Shown: positions 35,252 through 44,642 of the stretch, one piece after another
How positions within the stretch are numbered: the stretch's first letter is position 1
How the letters are laid out: every line of letters starts with the position of its first letter
Source: Pseudomonas zanjanensis
Lineage (GTDB): Bacteria; Pseudomonadota; Gammaproteobacteria; Pseudomonadales; Pseudomonadaceae
Reading direction: 5' to 3'
DNA: 64,000 nt
NCBI RefSeq assembly: GCF_014268745.2
Contig: NZ_JABWRB020000001.1
Location: forward strand, 2,232,001 to 2,296,000
Notes under the pieces: model-generated
The model's database searches: none
What the model was told of the DNA's origin: nothing
The model's input: only the letters and a program-made list of their open reading frames with translations
Program-made: the position numbers and the translations under genes

Positions 35252-35902
35252 TCACCGACTCTGCCCGGAGCCCAACGCCTCGGCCATCCGGACCAGGTCC
35301 GCAAACGACCTGGCGCACATTTTTTTCATCGCATGGGCGCGATGGATCTTCACCGTGATTTCGCTCAGGTTCATTTGCCCGGCGATCTGCTTGTTCATCA
35401 ACCCCGTGACCGCAAAACCCATGACCTCTTTTTCACGGGCGGTGAGCGTCTGGTAGCGGGCATGCAGATCGGCAAACTGTTGTTCGACCTGCCGTCGCCG
35501 GACATCCGCCTGAAGCGCGGCGGACACCGCATCCAACAGGTTCTGTTCACGGAAAGGTTTCGCCAGGAAATCCACGGCACCGGCTTTCATCGCCTTGACC
35601 GACATTTCGATGTCGCCGTGGCCGGTGATGAAGATGATCGGGATATTCGTATTCGACTCCGCCAACTGCGCCTGGAAGTCGAGGCCACTGGCGCCTTGCA
35701 ACCGTACATCGAGGACCAGGCAACTGGGGCACTCGGTCTTCGGCTGCCGAAGAAAATCCGCCGTAGAGGCGAACGTCTCGACGCGGATCCCGACCGAGCG
35801 CAGCAGGTTGCTCAACGCATCGCGCATGGAGGCATCGTCATCCACCACGAACACAATAGAACCTTTGAGACCCGCCTCATTGGATGAAGCATTACCGTTC
35901 AT
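35252..35902 (-). CDS. FixJ/NarL-type response regulator (REC-LuxR HTH)
   Basis: 216-aa transcription regulator. Receiver: VDDD at about 20-23, acceptor Asp65 in CLVLDVRLQGASG, Thr in FITGHGDIEMSV, Lys in LAKPF. C-terminal LuxR-type helix-turn-helix: LTAREKEVMGFAVTGLMNKQIAGQMNLSEITVKIHR. It sits 800 bp downstream of a giant kinase whose C-terminal histidine kinase module is FixL-like (SIAHEVNQP), which makes them a likely pair. A dyad shared by two nearby promoters is a candidate binding site (see 42459 and 43008). Confidence 0.92.
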   Translation of the reverse strand: MNGNASSNEAGLKGSIVFVVDDDASMRDALSNLLRSVGIRVETFASTADFLRQPKTECPSCLVLDVRLQGASGLDFQAQLAESNTNIPIIFITGHGDIEMSVKAMKAGAVDFLAKPFREQNLLDAVSAALQADVRRRQVEQQFADLHARYQTLTAREKEVMGFAVTGLMNKQIAGQMNLSEITVKIHRAHAMKKMCARSFADLVRMAEALGSGQSR

Positions 35903-35972
35903 TCACGACCCTTCCGGCGACCGAAACGAAAAAAAAGTGTAGCACAGCGACCTTGTCCAGCCTGCGCTGTAC

Positions 35973-36566
35973 CTAGGCAATCAGCTGCGGCTCCAGCGTC
36001 GAAATTAAAGCGAATAGATCACGGGGACGCTGGAAATAAGCGTCGACCTGAGCGCTGTAGTGTTTTCCGCTGATGCACCAGTTGCAAAAGTGTTCGCAGT
36101 TGTTGGACAGAATCCGATAGCGGTTCTCACCGAGCCGTGAAAGCGCCCGCCTGACGACTTCATCATTGGAAAATTCATACGGTTCCTGTGCTATCCAGAC
36201 CGGTTTGCCATGGGCGAAATGTTCAAGGTCGATCACTTCGATGGGGCCGGATCTCAGCGAACCGCTGAAGCCGGAGTAGTGGGCGACTTTCAGGTCGCCC
36301 AGGTAGATCCCGTGATGGAGATAGAACCCCCGTGGGCTGATCAGGTGCGCGCCGATCGGCAACGTGGCCCCAGACCGTTCGACATGCACCCATTTCAAGG
36401 CGATATCAGACAGACCGCGATTGCGGGCCGCTGCGCACCCCTGCCCGTCCAGCATCGGCGTACCCAGGCGATAGAAAGCGCTCGCCGTGACGAGCGCCAT
36501 CAAAACCAGCGCGACCGAACGAAGCGCAGAAAGTCCATCCATTGCCCGGTGGGTTAAATCGATCAT
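35973..36566 (-). CDS. LRAT-fold (NlpC/P60-like) acyltransferase/thiol protein
   Basis: 197-aa protein with an N-terminal hydrophobic helix (RSVALVLMALVTASAFYRLG) and an LRAT domain. The catalytic His is in GFYLHHGIYLGDLKVAHYSGF and the Cys is in the hallmark ILSNNCEHFCNWC. LRAT-like bacterial proteins are thiol acyltransferases or peptidases, often of unknown substrate. It lies between a FixJ-type regulator and a very large sensor kinase on the same strand, so it may be an output or accessory of that system. The exact reaction is unknown. Confidence 0.8.
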   Translation of the reverse strand: MIDLTHRAMDGLSALRSVALVLMALVTASAFYRLGTPMLDGQGCAAARNRGLSDIALKWVHVERSGATLPIGAHLISPRGFYLHHGIYLGDLKVAHYSGFSGSLRSGPIEVIDLEHFAHGKPVWIAQEPYEFSNDEVVRRALSRLGENRYRILSNNCEHFCNWCISGKHYSAQVDAYFQRPRDLFALISTLEPQLIA

Positions 36567-36700
36567 GGCTCACACTCCGCAACCCGTGAGGCCAATCTAT
36601 CGCCCGGGTTGCGACGTTGCATTTGTACGTGGGAGTGGAACCGGTGATCTATTGATATGCAGCCTTTAAACCTAAGTATGAATCGAACGCTGTCGAGTCC

Positions 36701-39700
36701 TCAGGCAGGCGTTTCCCCCTGGACGATGGGCAACGTGAATTGAACGGTAGCGCCGCGAGGCTGATTGACGCAGGCCTTCAGGCAACCGCCGTGGGACTCG
36801 ATGATCGAACGACAGATCGATAACCCCAAGCCCAGCCCGGTGGGTTTGGTGGTGTAGAACGACGTGAACACCTGGTCGACGTTTTCCGAGGCGAACCCCG
36901 GCCCCGAATCGCTCACACTCACCAGCACCCAATCGGCCCCCTCTGACGTTGCGCAGATCCACAACTGCCGTTCGCCCTCGTTGACGCAGCTCATCGCTTC
37001 GAGCGCATTCATGATCAGGTTGAGCAGCACTTGTTGCAGCTCGACCCGGTCACCTTGGATGAGCGGCAAACCGTCGTCCAGGTGCGTCTGGATCGAGACG
37101 CCGCTCTTGATGATCTGGCCGCGGGTAAACTCGATCATTTCGCCAATGGCAATGTTGATGTCCACCGGGCCTTTTTGTGGCGGCGCCTTGCGGATATGCC
37201 CACGGATCCGCCCCAACACGTCCGCCGCCCGATTGGCGTCGTAGATGAGGCGCCCCAGTACCTGGCGGACTTCCTCGATCTCGGGTGGCTGGGTGTTCAG
37301 CCAACGCAGGGCGGCATCGGCATTGAGGATCGTCGCGGCAATCGGCTGGTTGACTTCATGGGCGATCGAAGCCACCAACTGCCCCATGGTCGCGACTCGG
37401 TTGGCGTGGGCCAGCTCGGTTTGCACCTCGCGATAACGTCGCTCGCTTTCGCGGATCTTTTCTTCCGCCTGCCGGCGTTCGGTCAGGTCCACCACGAAGG
37501 CGACCCCTTCCCTGCTATTGGCCTCGAACAGCGCCAGGCCGACGATGACCGGCAGGCGGCTGCCATCCTTGCGAAAATATTCCTTTTCATAAGGCCGGGC
37601 GTGCCCGGTGAGCAATGCCTGGGCCAGGGAGCGTTCGCTCAGTTCGCGGAACTCCGGCACCGTCAGGTCCCGCCAGCCCAGGCGGCCCAAGGCCAGGTCT
37701 TCGCGCTCGTAGCCGACCATGCGCAGAAAGGCATCGTTGGCTTCGATAATGTCGCCATCGGCATTCCAAAACAGAATGCCAATGATGTTGGCGTCCACCA
37801 GGCGCCGGATCCTCGCTTCGCGCTCGGCGACTTCGCGATACAAGCGGGCATTTTCCAAAGAGATGGCCGCACGGGACGCCAAGAGTTTCAACACGGCGAT
37901 ACGGGTCGGATTGAACACATGGGCAGCCAGATTGTTTTCCAGATAGAGCGCGCCGACGAGCTTGGCCTGGTTCAGCAACGGCACGCAGAGAATCGAGCGG
38001 GCACGCTGCTGGCGGATATACGGGTCCGCGGCAAACGGCGCCGCGATCAGGGCATCGTCAAGAAAAACGCTCTCCCCGGTCCGCAGGACGTGGTAGAGAA
38101 TCGACTCCGGCAACAGTGCCGCGCTCACCGGGGCATTGTGGATTTGCGTTACGTGGTTGCCGGTGGTCACCTGCGCCGCGACTCGGTACTCGCCGTCGCT
38201 GGACAGGATCAATAACCCGCGTTCGGCGCCGGCCTGTTCGATCGCCGTGCACATGACCATGTCGATCAGCTTATCCAGCACGATTTCCCCCGACACCGCC
38301 TCGGAGACCTTGAGTACGGTGGCCAGGTCCAGGTGCTCGACCGGCGTCGTCATCGTCGTCGTTGGCCCGGGCACAGGCGCTTCGGTCCTCAGCAATGGAT
38401 AGGTCTGCTCCAACTGCCGCACTTTGCCCTCAGCACCCCAACGCTGGTAGGCGTAACGAGCATCCTGGAGATAGACGCGGGCGATCTTGTCGAAACCACG
38501 GGCAGCGTAAAAGCGCGCTGCAAGCTCGTTGGCCAGCGCCTCGATATGGACAAAACCGCTTTGCTGCGCGGCATGGATGGCTTGCTCGTACAGCGACTCG
38601 GCATCGACCACACGCCCTTCGACCCGGGCCATTTCGGCACCCACCAACGCGGTGCGGCTGGCGAAGTTCTCTGGACACTGCTGTGCCCATGTCTGGAGCT
38701 GGCGGTAATTGGCCGCCAACTCCACCCAGTGAGGTTCGCGCGCGTCCACCGGCACACGGTCGCAATAGGCGGCCCGCGTCAGGGCGCCATAGAAATGGTA
38801 TTCGGCTTCCTCGAAGAACGACTGGCAAACCCAGAGCAAACCCTGGGCCTTGGCAGCGGCCGCCATGGCCGCTTCAGGATCGTCGGCCAGGTAGCGGGCC
38901 TGCAGTTTGCGGACCCAATACAAACATTCAGCCAGGACCAGATCCGGGTTGCCGGACAAGTGGGTTTCGATGGCCGGCTCGTTCAACTGGCCGTCGTCCA
39001 GGCAGCCGAACGTCAGCGTCACGCCCCGAAGCATTCGGATCAGCGCCAGCTGGGCGATAATAAAATCGGTCACCAGCCCGAAGTGCACCCTCTTGGCGTA
39101 GGCCAGGCCCCGCTCGGCTTCTTCTTGTACATCGATCAACGGCTCGCCAGCGAACAGCAGATCGGCGGTGAGGTTGTTGCCGGCGTAGGCTCCATACGGC
39201 AGGTCACCGATCCGATTCGCCGCCGCAAACGAACGACGCAACAGGTCCCGGCATTGCCCCACCGGCTTCATCCAACGCACGGCAAAGCATGAAAAACAGA
39301 GGTAGGTACTGGCCTCGAATCGCCGCAGGTCGCGTTTTTCAATGAGGTCGCAACCAAGCTGGCCGAAGCGGAATCCCATCTGGTAGTCACCGAACCGCCG
39401 GCCGGCGACTCGGAACAGGTTGGCGTAGAGCACGCAGGACGCATCGCAGTTGCCCTGCTCCAGGCTCAAGGTGACCGCCTTGCAGATCAACAGGTCCGCC
39501 AGGTTCGCTTCACTCTGCAAGGCCGGCGCAAAGAGCTTACCCAGTGCGTTGAGCGTCGCCAAGGAGGTGGCGTCCACCATCAGCGGCAGATCGATGAGGT
39601 CCTCGATGGCCCGGCCTTCAAGCAGTTCCCCGATGCGCTCGTACTCGTGACGCACATCGTCGTCGCTCGGGTGGGCCGACCACTCGATCCCCACATGACG

Positions 39701-42184
39701 CAGGTAGTCGAGGCAGACGGCCACCGCACCGTCGCTGCGATCCAGGAGCAGGTAGACGTCCATCAGCAGGCATGCCACGTTGGCCCGCTCGATCACCGTC
39801 ACGGCGCGGTCGGCCAAGGCCTTCAGGCGTTCGTCCGCGGCACCGAGTTGTCCGGTAAGGAACTCGCATTCGGCCCGGTTCAATTCCAACCCGAAAATCA
39901 AGTCATGACGCCCTGTCCAGCAGTCCTCATCCAGCAACTGCACGCCGGTGGCCAGGTAGTTGAGTGCCGAAGCATAGGCCGTCGAGGCCTTGGCCCGCTG
40001 GCCGGCCAGCAGGTTGAATTCAGCCAACTGCTCCCGCTCAGCCCGGTCGGTGAGCAATGCCGCGCCACGATTGAGCTGGCCGGCAATTTCAAAGATCGCC
40101 TCTTCAAGCGCTTGGGCGTCCGTTTGTGCCGCGAGCAACCGTCCAATGCGCAGGTGCGTCTCGGCACGCGCAGCCTGGGGGATCAGCGAGTAAGCGGCCT
40201 CATGAATGCGGTCGTGAACGAATCCATAGGCATCGTCCAGCCGCTCGACCAGTTCCTGGCGGACCGCCTGCCACATAATCGCCCGGACCTGAGTCGGGGA
40301 GATGTCCAGAACGGTGGAGAGCGCCTTGAGCCCAGCCACGTTGCCCAGGCACGCCAGTTGCTGCAATGCCTGCTGCGTGTCGGCGGGCAAGCGGACCAAT
40401 TTGCCAACCATCAGGTCGACGACGTTGTCGGTGTAGCCCTTGGCGTGAATGCGCTGCGGATCCCACCACCACTGCCGCGCCTCGTGATCGAAAGTCAGCA
40501 ATCGCTCGTCAGCGAGGGCCTGCAGGAATTGGATCACGAAGAATGGGTTGCCCGCGGTCTTGTCCAGCACCAGTTGCGCCAGCGGCTCGACACGATCAAG
40601 GGCGTCATGCAGGGCTTCGGCGATCAACTGCTCGACGTGCACCTTGACGAGGGGCGCCAGGGTGATCTCGCTGATCTTGCCCCCAGCGCTCCGAATAGCC
40701 TTGAGCTTGCCCGTCAACGGGTGCGTGGCGTCCACCTCGTTGCTGCGGTAGGCCCCCACCAGCATCAGGTGGCGCACATCGGCGCTGGTCAGCAGATCCT
40801 CCAGCAGGTCGAGCGTCGCCGCGTCCAGCCACTGCAAGTCGTCAAGAAACAGGGCGAGCGGATGGTCCGCGCGGGCGAACACACCGATGAAGCGCCTGAA
40901 TATCAGTAAGAAGCGGCGTTGCTCCTGTTGGGGGTCAAGTGCCAGGACCGCTGGCGGCTCGCCGATGATGAGTTTGAGTTCGGGAATCAGATCGGTCATG
41001 AGCCGCGCATTGGCATCCAGCGCATCCAGCAACGCCTCGCGCCAATGCGCCAGTTCCGTGTCGTTTTTGCCCAGCAACGTGCGCACCAGGCTCTGGAAGG
41101 CCTGCACCAGGGTCGAGTAAGGAATGTCTCGCCGGTATTGGTCGAATTTGCCACTGGCGAAGAGGCCGCGCGGCGGAACCAGGACCTTGTGCAGCTCATT
41201 GACCACCGAGGACTTGCCGATACCGGAGTAGCCCGTCACCAGCACCAGTTCCGGCGCGCTGGTTTCGACCACCCGACCGAACGCGGTAACCAGCGTCTCG
41301 ACTTCACGCTCACGGCCGTAGAGCTTCTCAGGGATCAACAGTTGATCGGAGGCGCCCTGTTCGCCCAGGGCAAAGGCATCGATGTGCCGCGATTGTGTCC
41401 AATGCGCCAGGCAACGGCGCAGATCATGTTCGACACTCGCGGCCGTCTGGTAGCGCTCCTCGGCGGTCTTGGCGAGCAGCTTCATGACAATTTGGGACAG
41501 TATCTCGGGGATGGTTTCGACCCGCACACTGGGCGGCGAAGGCATTTTGGCGATATGGCAGTGGACCCACTCTATCGGGTCGGACGCAGTGAACGGCAGC
41601 GATCCCGTCAACATCTGATAGAGCGTTATGCCGAAGGAATACAGGTCACTGCGCGAATCGATCGAGCGATTCATTCGGCCGGTCTGCTCGGGGGCCATGT
41701 AGGCGAGCGTGCCGGCCAGGGTCTCGGGGGCCTGGCGCTCGCGCGGCAGCCGCGAGGCCAGGCCGAACCCGGTGAGCCGTGCCTGGCCATCGTCGCAATT
41801 CACCAGGATGTGACTGGGCTTGATGTCCTTGTGGACGATGCCGCGCTGATGGAGCTTGCCCAGCGCCACGGCAATGCTCACCGCAAGGCGCAGGAACGTC
41901 GTCGTTTCCATCGGTGCGATCAACAGTTGCACGAGCGGCACGCCGCCGGGATCCGCGAGCACCAGTTGCACCTGGGGCCCTTCGCGCACCATGTCGAGGG
42001 GTTGTACCGACCAGGCGCCATCGAGTTCATCCTTCAGGCCAAACTCATGGACAAGCCGGTCAAGGCAACCAGGGCGAGGCTGTTCGGTCGCGGGCCGGGC
42101 CACCAGGACCGTATCGTCGCCGTCCACACCCGAGCGCAATTCCCGACAGAAGATACGCTCACCATCGTCCCATAATATTTGCAT
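36701..42184 (-). CDS. Giant Ser/Thr kinase-like / AAA ATPase / GAF / PAS / histidine kinase
   Basis: 1827-aa multidomain sensor. Residues about 1-270: Ser/Thr-kinase-like domain with HKDIKPSHILVN, but the DFG motif reads TGFG (138-141) and the VAIK lysine position reads VLVAR, so it looks like a pseudokinase. About 295-560: AAA/STAND ATPase, Walker A TGYSGIGKSS near 318, LFLDDLQWLD as Walker B. About 560-1270: helical repeats. Then GAF (about 1290-1430), PAS (1460-1570), FixL-type HisKA with His1609 in ASIAHEVNQPIAA and HATPase (NLIMNALEAM, DSGPGF, PTGLGLGLSICRSI). Start ATG 42184; an upstream frame to 42268 is not favoured. No membrane segment is visible. Confidence 0.93.
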   Translation of the reverse strand: MQILWDDGERIFCRELRSGVDGDDTVLVARPATEQPRPGCLDRLVHEFGLKDELDGAWSVQPLDMVREGPQVQLVLADPGGVPLVQLLIAPMETTTFLRLAVSIAVALGKLHQRGIVHKDIKPSHILVNCDDGQARLTGFGLASRLPRERQAPETLAGTLAYMAPEQTGRMNRSIDSRSDLYSFGITLYQMLTGSLPFTASDPIEWVHCHIAKMPSPPSVRVETIPEILSQIVMKLLAKTAEERYQTAASVEHDLRRCLAHWTQSRHIDAFALGEQGASDQLLIPEKLYGREREVETLVTAFGRVVETSAPELVLVTGYSGIGKSSVVNELHKVLVPPRGLFASGKFDQYRRDIPYSTLVQAFQSLVRTLLGKNDTELAHWREALLDALDANARLMTDLIPELKLIIGEPPAVLALDPQQEQRRFLLIFRRFIGVFARADHPLALFLDDLQWLDAATLDLLEDLLTSADVRHLMLVGAYRSNEVDATHPLTGKLKAIRSAGGKISEITLAPLVKVHVEQLIAEALHDALDRVEPLAQLVLDKTAGNPFFVIQFLQALADERLLTFDHEARQWWWDPQRIHAKGYTDNVVDLMVGKLVRLPADTQQALQQLACLGNVAGLKALSTVLDISPTQVRAIMWQAVRQELVERLDDAYGFVHDRIHEAAYSLIPQAARAETHLRIGRLLAAQTDAQALEEAIFEIAGQLNRGAALLTDRAEREQLAEFNLLAGQRAKASTAYASALNYLATGVQLLDEDCWTGRHDLIFGLELNRAECEFLTGQLGAADERLKALADRAVTVIERANVACLLMDVYLLLDRSDGAVAVCLDYLRHVGIEWSAHPSDDDVRHEYERIGELLEGRAIEDLIDLPLMVDATSLATLNALGKLFAPALQSEANLADLLICKAVTLSLEQGNCDASCVLYANLFRVAGRRFGDYQMGFRFGQLGCDLIEKRDLRRFEASTYLCFSCFAVRWMKPVGQCRDLLRRSFAAANRIGDLPYGAYAGNNLTADLLFAGEPLIDVQEEAERGLAYAKRVHFGLVTDFIIAQLALIRMLRGVTLTFGCLDDGQLNEPAIETHLSGNPDLVLAECLYWVRKLQARYLADDPEAAMAAAAKAQGLLWVCQSFFEEAEYHFYGALTRAAYCDRVPVDAREPHWVELAANYRQLQTWAQQCPENFASRTALVGAEMARVEGRVVDAESLYEQAIHAAQQSGFVHIEALANELAARFYAARGFDKIARVYLQDARYAYQRWGAEGKVRQLEQTYPLLRTEAPVPGPTTTMTTPVEHLDLATVLKVSEAVSGEIVLDKLIDMVMCTAIEQAGAERGLLILSSDGEYRVAAQVTTGNHVTQIHNAPVSAALLPESILYHVLRTGESVFLDDALIAAPFAADPYIRQQRARSILCVPLLNQAKLVGALYLENNLAAHVFNPTRIAVLKLLASRAAISLENARLYREVAEREARIRRLVDANIIGILFWNADGDIIEANDAFLRMVGYEREDLALGRLGWRDLTVPEFRELSERSLAQALLTGHARPYEKEYFRKDGSRLPVIVGLALFEANSREGVAFVVDLTERRQAEEKIRESERRYREVQTELAHANRVATMGQLVASIAHEVNQPIAATILNADAALRWLNTQPPEIEEVRQVLGRLIYDANRAADVLGRIRGHIRKAPPQKGPVDINIAIGEMIEFTRGQIIKSGVSIQTHLDDGLPLIQGDRVELQQVLLNLIMNALEAMSCVNEGERQLWICATSEGADWVLVSVSDSGPGFASENVDQVFTSFYTTKPTGLGLGLSICRSIIESHGGCLKACVNQPRGATVQFTLPIVQGETPA

Positions 42185-42458
42185 GCTGTTATTCCATCGG
42201 CACAGGAGCACTATTTTGTTTGGTCTGCCGCACTTTGCCGTCGGCTGTCGTCCAGTGTCATGTTGCACTTGCCGATGTCGTCACCAGGAGGCGACTTCCG
42301 TGGCTGCGCTGGATGCCTGAGGGTGAAGCATGTGCCGGGATCCAGGACGGGGTGTGTTGCGCTCTTTAGATTAGCGCCTCACGAAAGCGCTTCACAATTT
42401 TTTCATGGCCTGGTGCTGCACCAGGCACAAGGCACCGACCCTTAGGTCTTAGGCCGTT

Positions 42459-42470
42459 ATACGCAGGTAT
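42459..42470. promoter_or_regulatory. ATAC-N4-GTAT dyad upstream of the lone receiver gene
   Basis: ATACGCAGGTAT, followed by a C-run (GCCCCCTATG), lies 65 nt before the receiver gene at 42535 in the 350-bp divergent gap with the giant kinase. A matching dyad precedes the MFS efflux operon. Tandem CTTAGG repeats (42441-42452) lie just upstream. Confidence 0.4.
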
Positions 42471-42534
42471 ACTTCTGCCCCCTATGAGACCGCGTATCGT
42501 GTAGTCACGACAGGCGCTGTTACGAGCGACCCCT

Positions 42535-42915
42535 ATGACGCAAGCCACGCAGATACGCAACACGAGGATTATCGCCGTTGTTGACGATGACGAATCCGTT
42601 CGGACAGCCCTGGATAGCCTGTTGCGTTCCAGTGGCTACAAGGTTCGAACTTATTGCAGTGCCATCGAGTTCCTGGACGCCAAAGCCCCGGCCAGTACCC
42701 ATTGCCTGATTTCCGATATCCAGATGCCGGGCATGAGTGGCCTGGAGCTGCATGAACAGCTCGGAGCCATGGGCTTGCGGATTCCCACTATCTTCATTAC
42801 CGCTTATCCGGACCTGGGGGCGCATACGCCGGGGTTGGTCGCCTGCTTGCCCAAGCCTTGTGATACCGACGAGCTGCTGGAGTGCATCGAGACGGCTCTG
42901 CGTCCGGCACATTGA
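42535..42915 (+). CDS. Single-domain FixJ-type receiver
   Basis: 126-aa receiver without output domain. VDDDE near residues 17-20, acceptor Asp61 in CLISDIQMPGMSGLEL, Thr in FITAYPD and Lys in LPKPCDTDEL. It is closest in style to the receivers of FixJ-type regulators. It is divergent from the giant sensor kinase and upstream of the efflux operon, so it may modulate phosphate flow between that kinase and the FixJ-like regulator at 35252-35902. Confidence 0.9.
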   Translation: MTQATQIRNTRIIAVVDDDESVRTALDSLLRSSGYKVRTYCSAIEFLDAKAPASTHCLISDIQMPGMSGLELHEQLGAMGLRIPTIFITAYPDLGAHTPGLVACLPKPCDTDELLECIETALRPAH

Positions 42916-42926
42916 GCCACCGCTAT

Positions 42927-42953
42927 CGCGAGCAAGCTTTGCTCCCACCGATC
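42927..42953. repeat. Solitary degenerate type-A REP
   Basis: CGCGAGCAAGCTTTGCTCCCAC is a single type-A palindrome carrying a TT insertion in the second arm, with no partner. It lies just after the receiver gene. Confidence 0.7.
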
Positions 42954-43007
42954 TGATGGATATACACCCCATCCCCAGCAAAAAAACCATACCCCCAGGC
43001 TCAACAC

Positions 43008-43019
43008 ATACCTTCGTAT
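43008..43019. promoter_or_regulatory. ATAC-N4-GTAT dyad upstream of the MFS efflux operon
   Basis: ATACCTTCGTAT, followed by ACATCCCCCGCC, lies about 165 nt before the efflux lipoprotein start. Two related TATACACCCC and CATACCCCC elements lie at 42961-42996. It resembles the dyad at 42459-42470. Confidence 0.4.
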
Positions 43020-43184
43020 ACATCCCCCGCCACCGAGGTATGACTTGGCTGAACCGATGTAGAAGTGCCCTCGCCGCAACCGCTCAATACCATGACCCCA
43101 CAGCGGACGACTCGCTATCCAAGGATCGATCAAGCCCAGGCGCACGCTCGCGCAGCGGCGCTGCAACCTTGTGGGGAACGGCCC

Positions 43185-44642
43185 ATGCCGGCTTTTTTCG
43201 AACTACTTCAACGCCGCTTGCAACCCATGGTCGTGCTCACAACACTGGCCCTCACCGGCTGCGCGGTGGGCCCCGATTTCATGGAGCCCAAGAACGAACT
43301 TGACGCCGCGCAACTGACGCTCCGCCCCGAGCATGGACGCGACGCCTCCCTGCTCCCCGGCGCCGTTCCCAGCCAATGGTGGCAACTATTCAACGACCCG
43401 CTGCTCACTCAGTTGCAATCACAGGCACATGCCGGCAACCTTGATTTGCAGATAGCCGCCGAACGCATCGATCAAAGCCGAGCGCAACTGGGGATTACCG
43501 CTTCGCAGTTGCTGCCCAGCGTCGGCGCCAATGCCAGTTACGCCCGGGAGGCGCTCAGTGAACATGGCAAGTTCGCCGCGCTGGGCGCCCCGACGGCCCC
43601 CAGCAACTTCTGGCAAATGGGTTTCGATGCCAGTTGGGAAATCGACTTGTGGGGCCGGGCCCGCCGCGCGCGCGAAGGTGCGGCGGCGACGCTGGAGGCG
43701 ACGGTCTATGAGCGCGAAGCCGCTCGGGTGGCCCTTTCCGCCGAAGTGGCACGGACCTACCTGCAACTGCGTGGCACCCAGGCCCAACTGGACATCGCCC
43801 AACAGAACCTGACGATCGCCGCGCGCACCCTGGGCCTGGCCGAAAGTCGCGAGCGCAATGGCGTGGCGACACGCTTCGAAACCTCCTCCGCACGGGCGCA
43901 GCTGGCGACGATCAAGGCCATGCTTCCCGAACTGGCCCAGCGTCGCAATGCCCAAATGAATGCCCTGGCGCTGTTGATGGGCGAACCACCTCGTACCCTC
44001 GACGCACAACTGCGCCAGGCCATGCCCCTGCCTTCGCTGCCCACTCGGGTGCCGGTCGGGGTCCCGTCTGAACTGGCCCAGCGACGTCCCGACATCCTGC
44101 GCGCCGAAGCGCAGCTCCACGCCGCGACCGCAGCCATCGGCGTAGCCAAGGCCGACTTCTACCCACGTATCGGCCTGAAAGGACGAATCGGTGTGGAAGC
44201 CTTCGACAGCGGCGACCTGGCCAATTGGGACGCTCGCTTCTTTTCCGTCGGGCCGACGGTTTACCTGCCGATCTTCCAGGGCGGGCGCCTGGTACAGCGC
44301 CTGGCCTTGAACGAATCACGGCAAAAGACCGCCGCCCTGGCTTATCGGCACACCGTATTGCGCGCCTGGCACGAAGTGGACGATGCCCTGGACGCCTGGG
44401 CCGCGCAACAGCGCCAACACGACGAGCTGCTGGTTTCGTATGAGCAGAACCGGCAGGCATTGCACGCGGCCGAACGCGGCTATCAGCAAGGTGCCGCCGA
44501 CTACCTGAGCGTTCTCACGGCGCAACTGAACCTGCTCGCCAGCCAGACCAGCCTCAATGCCAGCGCCACCAACGCCACGCTAACCGTGGTCAATCTCTAT
44601 AAGTCCCTGGGTGGCGGCTGGGACCCGGAGCCGCAACCATGA
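43185..44642 (+). CDS. Efflux outer-membrane factor lipoprotein (NodT family)
   Basis: 485-aa outer-membrane channel. The start is taken as ATG 43185 with GGGGA 8 nt upstream; a long open frame from 43065 is not needed. The lipobox is LALTGCAVGPDF and the outer-membrane efflux repeats include ASWEIDLWGRARRARE and RRPDILRAEAQLHAATAAIGVAKADFYPRIGL. It ends LGGGWDPEPQP. It is the first gene of a three-gene set with an MFS pump and a HlyD adaptor, and its stop overlaps the MFS start (ATGA). Confidence 0.93.
   Translation: MPAFFELLQRRLQPMVVLTTLALTGCAVGPDFMEPKNELDAAQLTLRPEHGRDASLLPGAVPSQWWQLFNDPLLTQLQSQAHAGNLDLQIAAERIDQSRAQLGITASQLLPSVGANASYAREALSEHGKFAALGAPTAPSNFWQMGFDASWEIDLWGRARRAREGAAATLEATVYEREAARVALSAEVARTYLQLRGTQAQLDIAQQNLTIAARTLGLAESRERNGVATRFETSSARAQLATIKAMLPELAQRRNAQMNALALLMGEPPRTLDAQLRQAMPLPSLPTRVPVGVPSELAQRRPDILRAEAQLHAATAAIGVAKADFYPRIGLKGRIGVEAFDSGDLANWDARFFSVGPTVYLPIFQGGRLVQRLALNESRQKTAALAYRHTVLRAWHEVDDALDAWAAQQRQHDELLVSYEQNRQALHAAERGYQQGAADYLSVLTAQLNLLASQTSLNASATNATLTVVNLYKSLGGGWDPEPQP

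Noticed and set aside
38333..39292. 319-codon frame on the + strand
   Set aside because: Antisense to the giant kinase gene, no domain; shadow frame.
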